The position numbers and the translations under genes were made by a program. From Sweltsa coloradensis (taxonomy: Eukaryota; Arthropoda; Insecta; Plecoptera; Chloroperlidae): a DNA stretch of 64,000 bases. The first letter of the stretch is position 1; every line of letters begins with the position of its first letter. Positions 22,850-34,368 of this stretch are shown in pieces. Under the pieces are notes generated by a model. The model ran no database searches. It worked only from the letters and a program-made list of their open reading frames with translations, and had not been told where the DNA came from. Location of the stretch: contig JAMZAV010006781.1 of assembly GCA_024449915.1 (NCBI GenBank), positions 1 to 64,000 of the forward strand. Direction: 5' to 3'.

Positions 22850-23615
22850 ACGTAGCGAAGATTTTCATTTCACTACACTGGCGAAAAAAATCCGGAATGT
22901 TTTTTTTTTTTTCCTTTGCTTTTGTTGTATTTTTTTGTGTGTTTTTAACACGAGTCCGGCTAACTTAATACTACGAATTGCCATGAAATTTATGAGGCCT
23001 TTTCGAAATCTCTAAACTTAGAACTGCCCACGTTTTTTAAACGCAATCGAAAAATTATTTTCTCATAAAAATCGCAATTTACGATTTTTTTTCGATTTTT
23101 ACAATTTTTCTTCGACTTTTAAACACCTACATTCTTTATCCGATTTCATTTTTTTTTTCTCAGAACCTTCATTTGGATTAATTTAGATATCGTGTGAAGT
23201 TTGAGGCGCAATCGAAAAATATTTTTTCAGGAAAATAGAAATTTTGCGGTGTTTTTTTTTCTTTTTAAACAATTTTTTTGGACTTATAACCCTACATCCT
23301 TTATTCTATTGTAATGATTTCTTCACAAGAAACCTTATTGTATGAAAAACGATATTCGTTTGAAATTTGAGCGCAATCAAATAATATTTTCTTATCAAAA
23401 TCGCAATTTTTTATATTTTTTTCTTTTTTACAAAATTATGATGTATTTAAAAAAAAAAAAAAAATTTTAATTTAAATTTATTTAAAAAAAATCTTGAACT
23501 GCGCATGAATTTTTTACAGAACAACAGAAAATCCGCATGTAACACATGGCAGCTCAATGCACCAATTAGCTCATCCCCAACAACGCGGCGTGACTATATA
23601 CGTTTTCCTAGTATA
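22850..23615 (+). repeat. Dispersed repeat family B, copy 1
   Basis: Begins near GTAGCGAAGATTTTCATTTC, ACTACACTGG and AAATCCGGAATG, and ends with CAGAAAATCCGCATG, CAACAACGCGGCG and GTTTTCCTAG. It contains internal tandem units in which GAGCGCAATCGAAAAAT-type words recur at about 23043, 23207 and 23371 (period about 164 bp). The sense appears non-coding. Confidence 0.7.
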
Positions 23616-23844
23616 GGAAAAATTAAAATTGTTATCAGAATGACAGGTTATCAGCACAGGACCACTGCAAAAACATGTTGTTGTCCCCTGTAGTGTTGTT
23701 GCACAAAGTTGTCTTTGTTAGACGTAACGTCTGTGAACCCGCACCCGTGTTGCAAACCCCACTTCGAGTTGTATATTATTGTAGCTATTGTGTAAATTGT
23801 GGTGTCTAGACATAAGCCCTCGGATCTGCACAAGTGAATATTAG

Positions 23845-24480
23845 ATGAGCTAGTGAGCGAAGCGAATATTCCCATTTCACTACACTGACTCAACAAAAAT
23901 CCGGAATGTTTTTTTCTTTTTTTCTTCGTTGTTTCTGTTTTTGTATTAGTTTGTGTGTTTGTTAACACATTCCGGCTAAAACCGATACTCCAATTGCGAT
24001 TGAAATTTTTATGGAGGCCTTCGAAATCTCAAAACTTATAACTGCCACGTTTTTTGAGCGCAATCCAAAGATTTATTTCATTATAAAAATTGCATATTTA
24101 TGATTTTTTTTTATTTTTTAAAAATTCTTCCTTCGGCTTGAAAACACCTACATGCTTACACCGATTTTATGATTTTTTCACAGAACCTTATTTTATGAAG
24201 TTTTGATATTTGTGTTAAATTTGACACAATCGAACAATCATTTTTTATTAAAATCGAAATTTAACGTTTTGTTTGTTTGTTAATGAAGATTAATTAAAAA
24301 CATGAAAAATTAAAGTGTTAATTTTTTATTTATTTGAAATTAATTTTAAAAAAACAAAACGGTCAACTTAGTAATGATTTTTTTACAGAACACAGAAAAT
24401 CCGCATAACACAAAAAAAAGGCAGCTCACATGCACCAATTACGCCATCCCAACAACGCGGCGGACATAAAGCGTTTTCTA
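23845..24480 (+). repeat. Dispersed repeat family B, copy 2
   Basis: Head GATGAGCTAGTGAGCGAAGC, CCCATTTCACTACACTG; tail CAGAAAATCCGCATAACAC, CCCAACAACGCGGCGG, GCGTTTTCTA. Internal units at about 24058 and 24226 (period 168 bp). Confidence 0.7.
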
Positions 24481-24894
24481 TATTATAATCAATGTATATA
24501 TGGCCCTTTGCCAAGGCGTCAGATTCCTTGCTGCTGTTCCATGTATTCAGACCTCATAATCATTGGCAACTTTAACGAAGTTTGTAAGACGCAGGAATCG
24601 GTTGGGCAGTTGTTTTATATGTCGGCCCCGGCCAGTGGGGTACCCGTGGTTACCAAACCTAATGTCTAATCTACCATCACAAGAATTAAAACAGATCTAG
24701 AGTCACATTCTTCTTTTTGACACTTTTTTGCTTCTAAAATGTGTTATATTTGTTATTTTGATTGAACTATTTAGGTTTCAAAAAACTACTTTTAAGTGTC
24801 AGGCAGCTCCTGGGGTATTTATATATATTATACTTGTTTTTTGTGTTTATTTTTTGTGTGTTCCCGTTCTCTGTATTGTCCCACCTTCTTCTTA

Positions 24895-25444
24895 AGTTGG
24901 ATGAGCGTAGCAAGCGAAGCGAAGATTCCATTTCATCCTACACTGGATAAAAAAATCCGAATGTTTTTTTTTTTCTGTTGTATGGTTGTGTGTTTTGTTA
25001 ACACGATTCCAGCTAAACTGATACTCATACGTTAAATTTTATGGAGGCCTTCGAAATTCTCTGAACTTAGAACTGCCTACGTTTTTGCAGAATCCGTGAA
25101 ATTTTCTCATGAATATCGGCAATTTTACGATTTTTTTTTTTAAAATTTTTCGACTTATAACACCTACATGCTTTATCCGATTTAATGAGTTTTGCACAGA
25201 ACCTTAATTTGATGCATCTAGGTATTTCGTGTGAAATTTGAGCGCAATCGAAAACTTTTCTTATGAACATCGAAATTTTACGTTTTTTTTTCCCTTTTTT
25301 AAAACAATTCTTTGACTTATAACACATACATGCTTTATCTTATTATAATGATTGTTTCACAGAATCTTTTACTTATAAGAATTAATATAGTCGTGTAAAA
25401 TTTGTGCGCAATCGAATAATTGTTTCTTATGAAAACTTTCAATA
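24895..25444 (+). repeat. Dispersed repeat family B, copy 3 (3' truncated)
   Basis: Head GGATGAGCGTAGCAAGCGAA, ATCCTACACTGG; internal units at about 25087, 25240 and 25409. It stops where a family A copy begins, lacking the usual tail. Confidence 0.7.
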
Positions 25445-26510
25445 CTAGGAAAACCTGCGCTCCAGTTTTGACGCGTTGTTGAGCGAGCACCGGTACGTGC
25501 AATAGGAACCGAGTAACGACATTCCCTTAAGGCCCACCACACAGTGTAGACCTAACTGAAAAATTGACATTGTACACTGAATCCTAATTCCACTTTTTTG
25601 CATTGTACTAATTCACGTCATGCCTTCTAAGTGTACTCTTTGTATCTTTTACTGCCTCTTCATTTTTAACATCATTTTTCCAAATATGATACCAATAAGT
25701 CTTTTCAAGGTCTTAACTGGGGGGGGGATTTAGCTGAAAATTTGGGAAAAAAAGAGCAGATGTTGTACTTATTTACCTGAAAATTTCATAACGATCTGAA
25801 CATTTTTTATTTTTATTTTTTTATTTTATTTTTTTATTTTTTATAACCAAACGATCGGATTTTATCAAAAACTTTACAGCAACCCGCCTAGGTAGTTATG
25901 TACATGTGTTCAAATTTTAGGTCGATCAGAGCTAACGGTGCGACCTGTCCCAAAGCATACAGAAAAAAAAAAGACATTCGAGCCATAAGATTCATAGTGG
26001 AGACGCTCGCTCAATGACGATTTTTTTTTCCTTTTTTAAAAGTACGATTAACAGGAAACTGGACGCTAAAGTCCCGTCGCCGGGTGTTTGGAGCGTAGCA
26101 CCGGTGACGTGCAACACGACACCAAGTACGACATTCCCATAATGTAACATACCATTAAGGTCTTGACCCAATCAGCAAAATTTGTAAAATTAGGAGAGAA
26201 TGTTGTACTTATAGCCATCTGCAAATTTCATAACGTCGGAACATTTTTATGTTTTTATTTTTATTTTTTTATTTTTAATTTTTATAACAACGATCGGAAT
26301 TATGTTCAAAAACTATACAGCAAAACCCGCCAAGGTAGTATGTTACATGTGTTCAAAATTTTCAGGTCGATCAGAGAACGGTGCGACCTGTAATCGAAGC
26401 AGTAACAGAACGAAACAAACAAACAAAAAACAAAAACGAAAACCCGACATTTGAGCCATAGGGTCAAGTGGGAGGATGCGCGCTCGCTCGCTCAATTAAC
26501 TCGGAAACTC
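25445..26510 (+). repeat. Family A, copies 2 and 3 (short form)
   Basis: Two consecutive copies (about 25445-26020 and 26065-26510). Each starts with a GACGCGTTG/GAGCGAGCACCGG-type head and the GTACGTGCAA, CGACATTCCC block, and ends GGAGACGCTCGCTC or CGCTCGCTCGCTCAATTA. Both lack the ~320-bp dimer seen in copies 1, 4 and 6. Homopolymer noise is strong (for example the ATTTTTATTTTT run near 25805). Confidence 0.65.
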
Positions 26511-27230
26511 TCAGTTGGACACGTTGTTGAGCGATACCGTACGTGCAACACACCCGGTACGACATTCCCATAATGTTACATACCAATAATCTTTAAGGTA
26601 TTGATCGAGTGTAAAATAGAAGAGAATGGATAAAATCCACCGCCAATCTAGAGGACCTTGAACATCATTTTCTTTGGTAAAACTATTTTTTTACTCTGAT
26701 TAATCCTAGGTGGCAGTACAATAGTGACTCATAATTCCTGTGCGACTTTTCGTTGCCATGGTAACGTTACTTTTTGTTAAAATGTAATGTCTATCTACAC
26801 AACTTATCAGATCAAATAAAATTACCTATTCGTGACCGGACGGACATCTAAATGATGTTGCTACCTCAGTTTGTCACCGTTTAGTTTAAATAAAACAATT
26901 AGATTACTTAATGTAACTTTAATACTTTTTGAACGATTTGCCACAAAACTAATGCTTCAATCGGAACGAAGCTTGCGGTGGTCAAATTTCAACAAAAACA
27001 AAAAACTCGATCCGAGCCACTCCGTTCGAACCGCTATTATGAGCCAAAAAAGCTGAGCGACTTTCCGTTGCCATGGTAACGGGACTTTGTTACAAATGTT
27101 TATTTCCATCTACACTACTTATCGGGTCAAAAAAAAATAACATATTCGTGATCGGACGGACATTCTAAATGATTTGCCACCTCAGATTTTGTCGCCGTTT
27201 AGTTTGAAAAAAAAACGTGCGGGGGGGGGG
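26510..27230 (+). repeat. Family A, copy 4 (truncated)
   Basis: Head CTCAGTTGGACACGTTGTTG; dimer words GTTGCCATGGTAACG at about 26752 and 27071 (period 319 bp). It breaks off at a G12 run near 27228 with no tail. The G run and the inserted A/C runs look like assembly noise. Confidence 0.7.
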
Positions 27231-27945
27231 GGGGGATTAACTTGTGACACGTCCCAAGAGTCGGCGGCGGCATCATCCTCGTGGCCCGTCGAGGCTCGGT
27301 GGAGATGGTGTGGGCTAGTGTTGCTATACCTTGTACCAGTGGGCGCCACTGCGTTCCTTAAGAGGGTTACCTAGAGGAGGTCTGGTAGATGAAACGAGAA
27401 GTCTATGCACAACTAAAGACCTCCGAAACGGGGACAAGATGGGTTTATTTAACAGTGACAAATAGTAAAAAATACGCACAAGACTAAGCCCTCGCACCAA
27501 CAGTTGTCCGGAGTCATGAAACAACGTCCAGAGACCTAAAGCCCTAATATCTTACGGCGGAGGACTATACCACGTCCTAAAAAAGTAAGTTTTTTGATGG
27601 TTGAGAAGTAGCACAATGAGGTTAAATAATACATATAAAACTGTTTAACAGTTAGAGAGTAACGTAGGGTAGGTACACAATATAATTAAGTTGTTACGAG
27701 TTAGTAATACGTAGTAAGTTCTTAAGGTGAACGTGAAGAACTCGCCACAAGGTAGATTGCCAGTGCACTAGGCCTGAACGTTATACTTAATCCTAGTTAG
27801 GCTCAATCGTTCAGGCAACGAGGGGTCTCGACCGGATCCTTCACTAAGCCAAATGGGCCTAGACCTGACGCCACGGTTTTTACCGCAATTACATCAACAC
27901 AACAATATTCACGTAATTCTCCAAAAATACCCTCGTACATGTGGA
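27231..27945. other. Unassigned unique sequence
   Basis: Starts abruptly after a poly-G run. A frame at 27174-27374 has a hydrophobic stretch (CGLVLLYLVPVGATAFL) but no start codon in good context and no homology I can name. An exon is possible but not supported. Confidence 0.2.
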
Positions 27946-27949
27946 GCGT

Positions 27950-28470
27950 TGAGGCTTTTAGATTGTCCTCATATCAGACAGTAAGCCGGCGCATATGGCC
28001 TACATACCTGGTGCGAGTGTAGTCTATAACACCTCACACAACAGTCAGCATTGGCTCGACTAAATAGTAAGAGTTCAAGCGTTTCCTCCATGGTGAACTC
28101 TAGGGCTGACCGGGCCGTCAATCCACTAGCTATACCAACTTGAAGTTACGTTACATCACTGAAATCATACACGGTAAGCCTAAGGTCATAGCAAACTGGC
28201 CCAGGGCCTACTCAATCACACCACTTCAAAAAAATAGGGTCGCTATGGCCTCCCAATCAGACAGTGACGGCGAGCATATGTCCTACTGAAGCGTAAGTGT
28301 AAGGTCTATAACACCTCACACAAAGTCCAACATATGCTCGAACTAAATGTAAGAGTTCCATAATTTATCCAGTGGTGACTCTAAGGGCTGAACCGGGTCG
28401 CCAAATCCACTGGGGCCTACCATACTTGAAATTAAGTTACTTTCACAAAAATACCATCCCCACTTCTGGG
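27950..28470 (+). repeat. Tandem duplication, ~283-bp unit
   Basis: Two diverged direct copies (about 27966-28170 and 28248-28460) share TCTATAACACCTCACACAA, CCAATCAGACAGT or ATATCAGACAGT, AAGAGTTC, GGTGACTCTA or GGTGAACTCTA, AGGGCTGA and AATCCACT in the same order. The intervening part is less similar. No coding signal. Confidence 0.65.
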
Positions 28471-29300
28471 CCTTATTGTTAACAACTAGGGAAAAGGTGT
28501 AACCGACATTGGGAGCTGACTAATCTCAGCCCGACTTGGAATCTTGTCCAAACCCACGAGGTCGCAGCTCCTAGGGCCTCGCGAATGCCGGCTGAATTTC
28601 TACATCTCTAGGACCCAAAGAAGCTCTCACGCGCTAGGCCTAGGGCATACTCTCCGCCATTCATCTTGCTCGTCCGAGACACAGGGTCGAGCCCATGCTC
28701 AGGAAGTTTAGCCCCACGGAATGTGTCCATGGCCTGCACGTGAACCATTTCTGCCCCCCCAAAAAATCCTAAGTTTGGGCGAGAAAACACCAACTAAGTA
28801 GTGAAAACACAATCTCTACTTACCCAAAGTAAGCCTAGCGGACAAATGCACTCTAAAACATACGCCAGGTAAAAAACCGAACGCTTACCACTCAAGGATG
28901 TAGAATTCTCAGCTAAGCTACTGCCATGACAACGTCTAGACTTCAAAATGGAGTGCCCTCGACATTTCTCGTGGTCACAATTCCACGGAACACGGTAAAC
29001 ACAACCAACCAATTGCTCTGAAGTCTGTGATAAGAAGGCCCGACCTGGCCGTCTGCAACTCTGCAACCGGCTGACAGAACTGTGACAGCTGACCAACCAT
29101 CGGTCATCTGTGAAAAACGCCCGCCGCACATCTGTCGGTAGACGCGCACACTACGTGTGGCAGGCATCCAGTAGACTTCAAAACGCAACGCGAACAACCA
29201 CTTCATCACACAGTAGAAGGAAGTCCTGACACTCCTCTGTCCAGGCGATAGAGACCGAGTGACGACGGTAAGTCCCTAGGGGACCGCTAGTGGACTTTCC
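28471..29300. other. Unassigned, moderately GC-rich
   Basis: Several minus-strand frames (28608-28793, 28794-29129, 28943-29209) overlap without a recognisable domain. There is no splice chain I would defend. It might be an unknown repeat or decayed exons. Confidence 0.25.
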
Positions 29301-29304
29301 AGAC

Positions 29305-29510
29305 TTCACAAACTTTAATGTAACTTTTTTAACTTTTGAACGATTTTTGGCCACAAAACTATACAGCCCCGCCTAGATGGTATGTACATGTGTGCAACAT
29401 TCAGGTCGATTCAGAGAAATGATCGACCTTTATTGAAGCAGTAACAGAAAAAACAAAAAAAAACAGACATTCGGCCATAATAGCTCCTACGCTCGCCGCT
29501 CAAAAAAAAA
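29305..29510 (+). repeat. Family A, 3' fragment
   Basis: Contains AACTTTAATGTAACTTTTT, CTATACAGCCCCGCCTAG, GGTATGTACATGTG, CAGGTCGATTCAGAG and ends CGCTCGCCGCTCAA, matching the tail half of the other family A copies. Confidence 0.65.
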
Positions 29511-29514
29511 AAAA

Positions 29515-29980
29515 AAGTTTTTTTTTATGGAATTTAATTTATTTTTTTTAAATCTTCGACTTACTTAGTAATGATTTTTTACAGATCACAGATTTTGGTG
29601 TTTATTTGGATTAAGGGGACGCGTCAACCGTTAGGTCATAATGCAACCACTCTAGCTACGGGGGGGGGGTTGTGAGGAGAGGCCATCTGGTCGAACCAGC
29701 CACGGGTAAGTGTGGAAGGGGGTTCTCACGTCGCGGTCGTCATCGTCTTTTGGTCCACGTAAATACGTTGTGTCATTTGTCATACGGTCGCCGGGGGTCG
29801 TCAGGGAAGGGGGCAAGGTCCCCGACGACGATTGCCAGAGATCGCCTCTCGGTTCGGGGAGAATAAACTCCCCGCTTACTAGCTGATTACAGAAAATCCG
29901 AAATAAACCAGCGGCAGCTTTCAATCAACCAATTAACAGCTCATCCAGCACGCGGCGGGACTTAAGCGTTTTCCTAGAAA
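29515..29980 (+). repeat. Family B tail interrupted by family C
   Basis: The family B 3' part (CTTCGACTTACTTAGTAATG, TTTTTTACAGATCACAG) stops at about 29593 and resumes at about 29886 with ACAGAAAATCCG, CAGCACGCGGCGGG, GCGTTTTCCTAG. The 290 bp between is a minus-strand family C copy. ACAG is present on both sides and may be the target duplication. Confidence 0.6.
29594..29889 (-). repeat. Dispersed repeat family C, inserted copy
   Basis: Minus strand: GTCGTCGGGGACCTTGCCCC, ACCCGTGGCTGGTTCGACCA, AGAGTGGTTGCATTATGACC, TAACGGTTGACGCGTCCCC. The same order is seen in the plus-strand copies at 45.8-46.0 and 56.2-56.5 kb, giving a full unit of about 275-295 bp. The plus-strand arginine-rich frame over it is not a gene. 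Confidence 0.7.
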
Positions 29981-30037
29981 CATTTATATTGGTCTGTAAC
30001 ATGCAACAGTAAAGTCATGTTCTGGATTTGTGTTTTT

Positions 30038-31015
30038 TGGATGAGCGTAGCGAGCAAGCGAAGATTCCCATCTACTACACTGGAAAAAAATCCGGAATGG
30101 TCATTTTTTTTTTTGCCCCTGTTTGTATTTTTGTGTTCCCTGTGAACCCGATTTCCGCTAACCGCAATACTTCCAATTGCGATGAAATGTTCTGGAGACC
30201 TTTTGAAATCTCTCACTAAAACTGCACGATTCGAAAAATCAATCGAAAAATATTTCTCAATGAAAATGGCAATTTTACGATTTTTTTCGATTTTCCTTGT
30301 TTTTTTTATTTTTGGGGGGGGGGGGGTGTGTTTTTGTTTAACACGATTCGCAGCTAAACCAAACCATACTCCCATTGCGATGAAATTTTCTGAGGCCTTC
30401 GAAATCTCTGAACTAAAACTGCCACGTTTTTGAGCGCAAAATCGAAGATTTAATTTCTCATTAAAATCGGAATTTTACGGATTGTTTTTCGTTTTTCCTT
30501 ATTTTTTCTGTTCGCATTTTTGTCTGTTTTTTACACGATGCCGGCTAAACAAGACCGATAATCCCCAAATGCAATGATATTTTATGAGAACTTTTGAAAT
30601 TTGAAACTTAGAACTGCTCCTTTTTTTAGCGCACTCGGACCATTATTTGGTCATTAAAATCACAATTTTACGATTTTTTTAAAACTTTATTTTTAAAACA
30701 TTCTTCGACTTATAACAACCTACATATTTTCTTCGATGGTTATGATTTTTTTTCATAGAACCTTTATTTTTATAATTTTATATATTTGTGTGAAATTTGA
30801 GCGCAATCAAAAAAATTAATTTCTGTGGAATATCGCAATTTTAAAACGATTTTTGAAATTTTAAAATCTTCTTCGACGAAAACACCTACATGTTTATCCG
30901 ATTTTATTGATTTTTTCACAGAAACCTTAATTTATGATTTATATTTTCGTTTGAAATTTAATTGCAATCAACTGAATTATTTATTTTAATAATTGCAATT
31001 TACGATTTTGCTATG
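30038..31015 (+). repeat. Dispersed repeat family B, long copy
   Basis: Head GGATGAGCGTAGCGAGCAAG, TCTACTACACTGG, then at least four internal units with GAGCGCAATC-type words near 30434, 30628, 30800 and 30962 (period 162-194 bp). The GATTCCGGCTAAACC-type segment is itself duplicated (near 30147, 30342 and 30538). Confidence 0.65.
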
Positions 31016-32190
31016 AAGCTGCGATAATGCTAAGGCTTTTAACTTTTTTTTTGATGAAGTGAAATGTTTTAAAGTATTTAAAAAGAATACATTTAAACAT
31101 TTACCAGACAGATTTGTAATTTTCGTTTTGTTGTTAAAGATTATTTTTTTTCCTATGCAATTGTTGGAAAATGTATGTTTTCTGTAACAAATCTATATTT
31201 CCATATATTAATTAAAAAAACTGTAAATCATCATCAAAAAAGTGTCTTGTGAATTTGGTCAGAATAAAGACTTGTAAGCATTTAAAAAGAAATAATCCGT
31301 TTATCTTAAAAACTAAGAGGAATAGAAAATGTTAGTCAAATGTGATATAATAAAGTTTTTGAAGATAATAGTTTTTTAAACGTTTATTTGTGTTGTGTTT
31401 TTGGTAAATTTGAGTGTAATAGAGCCTAAATGTTTCGGTTTATTTATTTTACATGAATTTACTGGGCCTTTACATAACCTGTTAATGTATGATTCTTTAA
31501 ACGAAAATTGTTATGAATAACACTCTATACAGCCCTAGATTAGGCCTAATATCAGTACTGTTAAAGCCATTTTCCCAAGCAAACTAGCATGCAGCGCTCA
31601 AGAAAAAAATCTTTAATGTTTTTAGCGATTATATCAGCATAAAATTAATTTATGTAATCAATAAATAAAAAAGTAAACTTAAAAACAATTAAAACCAATT
31701 TTAATGCAAAATGCTGATTTTTCATCACATTTTCAGTGGAAACAACCCCTTAAACAATTACGGCTCATCCCAACAAAGCTTCCTTGTTTTATATCATATA
31801 TACATAATAAATTTTGTTTTGAATGTTTTATAAACAAATAAAAAAAGTGAAGTAAGTGTGGACAAACATCTGTCTCACAACCTCGATGTCTTGTCTCACG
31901 CAAGGTGTCGCGTCCTTCACCTCCCATCAGGCCAGACATGTGTGTGTGAACTCATGCCGCCCAGGACTGGTCCTCATTCGCCTGCTCAGCTGACGTGGCC
32001 CATCGACCGGGTGTCAGGTCGGGGTGGGACGTGATACCAGGCAGGTCCGCTACTGGAGCTGAGGGCCGGGGCCTCAGTCCCAGCCGACCTGCCCACCTGT
32101 TTAGTACCGGAGGAGAACCTTGGACTCCGAAGCTAACCGTCTAAGCTACAGCGGCCGGGGTCTGGGGGCCGGGGACTGCGTGGGGTCCTT
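31016..32190. other. AT-rich then GC-rich intergenic/intronic DNA
   Basis: 31.0-31.9 kb is AT-rich without a supported gene. 31.93-32.19 kb turns GC-rich (GTGTCAGGTCGGGGTGGGAC, GCCCACCTGTTTAG) and leads into the candidate exon at 32199. The composition change suggests approach to a coding region. Confidence 0.3.
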
Positions 32191-32198
32191 CGCTGCAG

Positions 32199-32290
32199 GT
32201 GGCGGGCCGACAAACAATGGATGTCGCCTGTCCGCGTCCGAACAGAGATCGGAGGGCTGGAAGTACGCCTGGGCGACCTCTATGCTGACA
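32199..32290 (+). pseudogene. Candidate partial Ig-like exon
   Basis: After an acceptor CTTCGCTGCAG (ends 32198), the frame GT GGC GGG CCG starts with the same phase and a similar GGGP opening to the exons at 34369 (GGPPPS) and 37342 (GPPTAP). It continues NNGCRLSASEQ and EGWKYAWATSMLTVSL, reminiscent of the E-strand region of the clean Ig exon (DEWRWPWTTGSIKQTLTL). It ends at a possible donor CTGACA|GTGAGT. It is much shorter than a full Ig exon, so part is missing. Confidence 0.35.
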
Positions 32291-32329
32291 GTGAGTTTGA
32301 ACACAGTTGTTCACACAGTATAGTATCTG

Positions 32330-33210
32330 TACTAGAAACGCTCATCTGGACGCGTTGATAAGCGGCACATGCTATACAATTTGTTGATGGTCCAAATTTT
32401 CAACCTGATCTGATCTTTGTGCAACCGCTATCATTAGCCAAAAAAGCTCCACTCGTGCGACTTTTCCTTGCCATTGTAACGTTACTTTGTCACCACGTAA
32501 TTTCCATCTACACTACTTATCGGATCAAAATAAACTTAAACATCTTTTCGTGACCGCGGACGGACCATTCTGAAGATTTTGCCACCTCAGATTTTGTTCG
32601 CCGTTTAGTTTGAAAAAAAACTTTCGATTAACTTTAGTGTAACTTTTTACATTTGCACGATTTTTTAGCCACAAAACTCATGGCATTCAATCCAGATCCG
32701 AAGCTTGAGAATGGTCCAAATTTCAACTCACGGGGGGGGGGATCCGAACGCTATCCTCCGTTCGAGGACCGCTATCATGAGCCAAAAAGGCTGAGCGACT
32801 TTCCGTTGCCATGTGGCACCGGGGGGACTTTTTGTTACAATGTAATTTCCATCTGCACTACTTACCGGATGCAAAATAACATACATTTCGTGACCGGATG
32901 GACATTCTAAATGATTTGGGCATCTCAGATTTTGTCACCGTTAAGTTTGAAAAAAAAACTTTCGGATTTACCTTAGATGTAACTTTTTAACATTTTTGAA
33001 CGATTTTTGCCAAAACTAATGGCATTCATCGAGAACAAGCTTGCAGTATGGCCCAAATTTCAACTCGATCTGAGCCTCCGTTCGAATGTAATCGGCGAGA
33101 CATACAAACAAAAAAAAAACAAAAACAAAAACAAAACAAACAAAACCAGTGACTATTTTTTCCGGCAGAGTCAAATGGAAACGCTCGCTTCGCTCGCTTA
33201 ATCAACACGG
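32330..33210 (+). repeat. Family A, copy 6
   Basis: Head ACTAGAAACGCTCATCTGGA, CGCGTTGATAAGCGG; dimer words TTGCCATTGTAACG at about 32466 and GTTGCCATGTGG at about 32806; tail GGAAACGCTCGCTTCGCTCG, CTTAATC. Noise includes a G9 run and A/C-rich insertions near 33108. Confidence 0.7.
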
Positions 33211-33483
33211 GATTTGAGACACGTCCACCTACCCTCACAACTTAGGACGGAATAATACAAGAAACCTCGACCACGTCACAGTAGAGACAGAGTATCGGGC
33301 AGTCAAGTGGAACACGTGGTAACTGAGGTTTCTCAAACTGGTTAAATTTAAGTTGTGGGTCGACGGGTCTTGTGTGGCAGAGGCCAGGGCACATGAGCTG
33401 CATCTCCCAAGTACAGAGTAGTGCGGAGTTAAGAATATTATTTGAAACATATATTTTCATAGTCTTGTTCTCGAACGCACAAG
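33211..33483. other. Unassigned
   Basis: No recognisable gene. Two overlapping minus frames at 33235-33460 share the same DNA and have no domain. Confidence 0.25.
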
Positions 33484-34030
33484 TTGAAACGTGAAAAGTT
33501 ATATTTTACTAACTGGTAAAAACTGGTTAAACCAGCAACGGTCGGGTTTTAACTTATTTTCAACCGTACGAGTCACACACCCCGTGTGAGGTGATTTTAG
33601 ATACGGGATCGACCGTCTGAACACGGTGGTGTTAATTATTCTGCTCTAGGAAAAACAAACCTTGATTTGGGCATGGTATTAACGCGGTTTTTCTCCGTTG
33701 GAACTCCTTAATGTCCAATAATGTAAAAACTTTTTTATCCAGATCATCGGTCGTGATGTGAGAAGATGATTTTGAAAAAAAATTTAAAAAATTGCTTTGG
33801 CTCTTTTCTACGCTCAAATTAGTCAAAAGCCGGTTTTTATAATGTCAAATCGAGGGCTGTTGTTCTAGAGCAAAACGGTTGACTCCATCGTGTTCAGACG
33901 GTCAATTCCGTATCGAAAACACCTCGGACGGGGTGTGTGACACGAACAGGTTAGAATTTGGTGAAAATGGTGCCGGTTTGAACCAGTTTTAATCAGTTTT
34001 AGGGAAAAGTTTTTTCAACGTCACACCTTC
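33484..34030. repeat. Foldback element with ~200-bp arms
   Basis: The left arm (about 33489-33690) contains GTCACACACCCCGTGTGAGG, GACCGTCTGAACACGGTGG and CTGCTCTAGG. The right arm (about 33820-34025) contains the complements CTAGAGCAAAACGGTTGACT, CGTGTTCAGACGGTCAATTC and CGGACGGGGTGTGTGACACG. The loop is near 33745. No transposase frame. Confidence 0.75.
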
Positions 34031-34368
34031 ATTTTCTGATTGTGTTTCTGTGTAGTAGATGTTTTCCTTGTATCGCCTCGCCCGCACTTACTCTGGTACT
34101 GGGGCGAGATTCCTCCCCCCCCACACACAACATGCTGCAGGGACCCCGCCCCGCCCCCTTACCATACCCCCCAGACTTGTTGTTGTTGTTGTTGTTTGTT
34201 TGAGCCAGAGTGAGCCAAGCAACAAGTGTTGAAACTCTCACATCTGATATCAACGAGAACGTTTTTCCTGGTCCGACATGTTGGCTGGAGCTGATCACTA
34301 GACAGTGTTGACCCGGTCTGGTCTGAGTGACACGAACACGGTGAATGGGTTTTCTTCCCTTGTTACAG

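Noticed and set aside
31016..31930. Telomeric or rRNA sequence
   Set aside because: No TTAGG-type arrays and no conserved rRNA blocks are visible here or elsewhere in the window.
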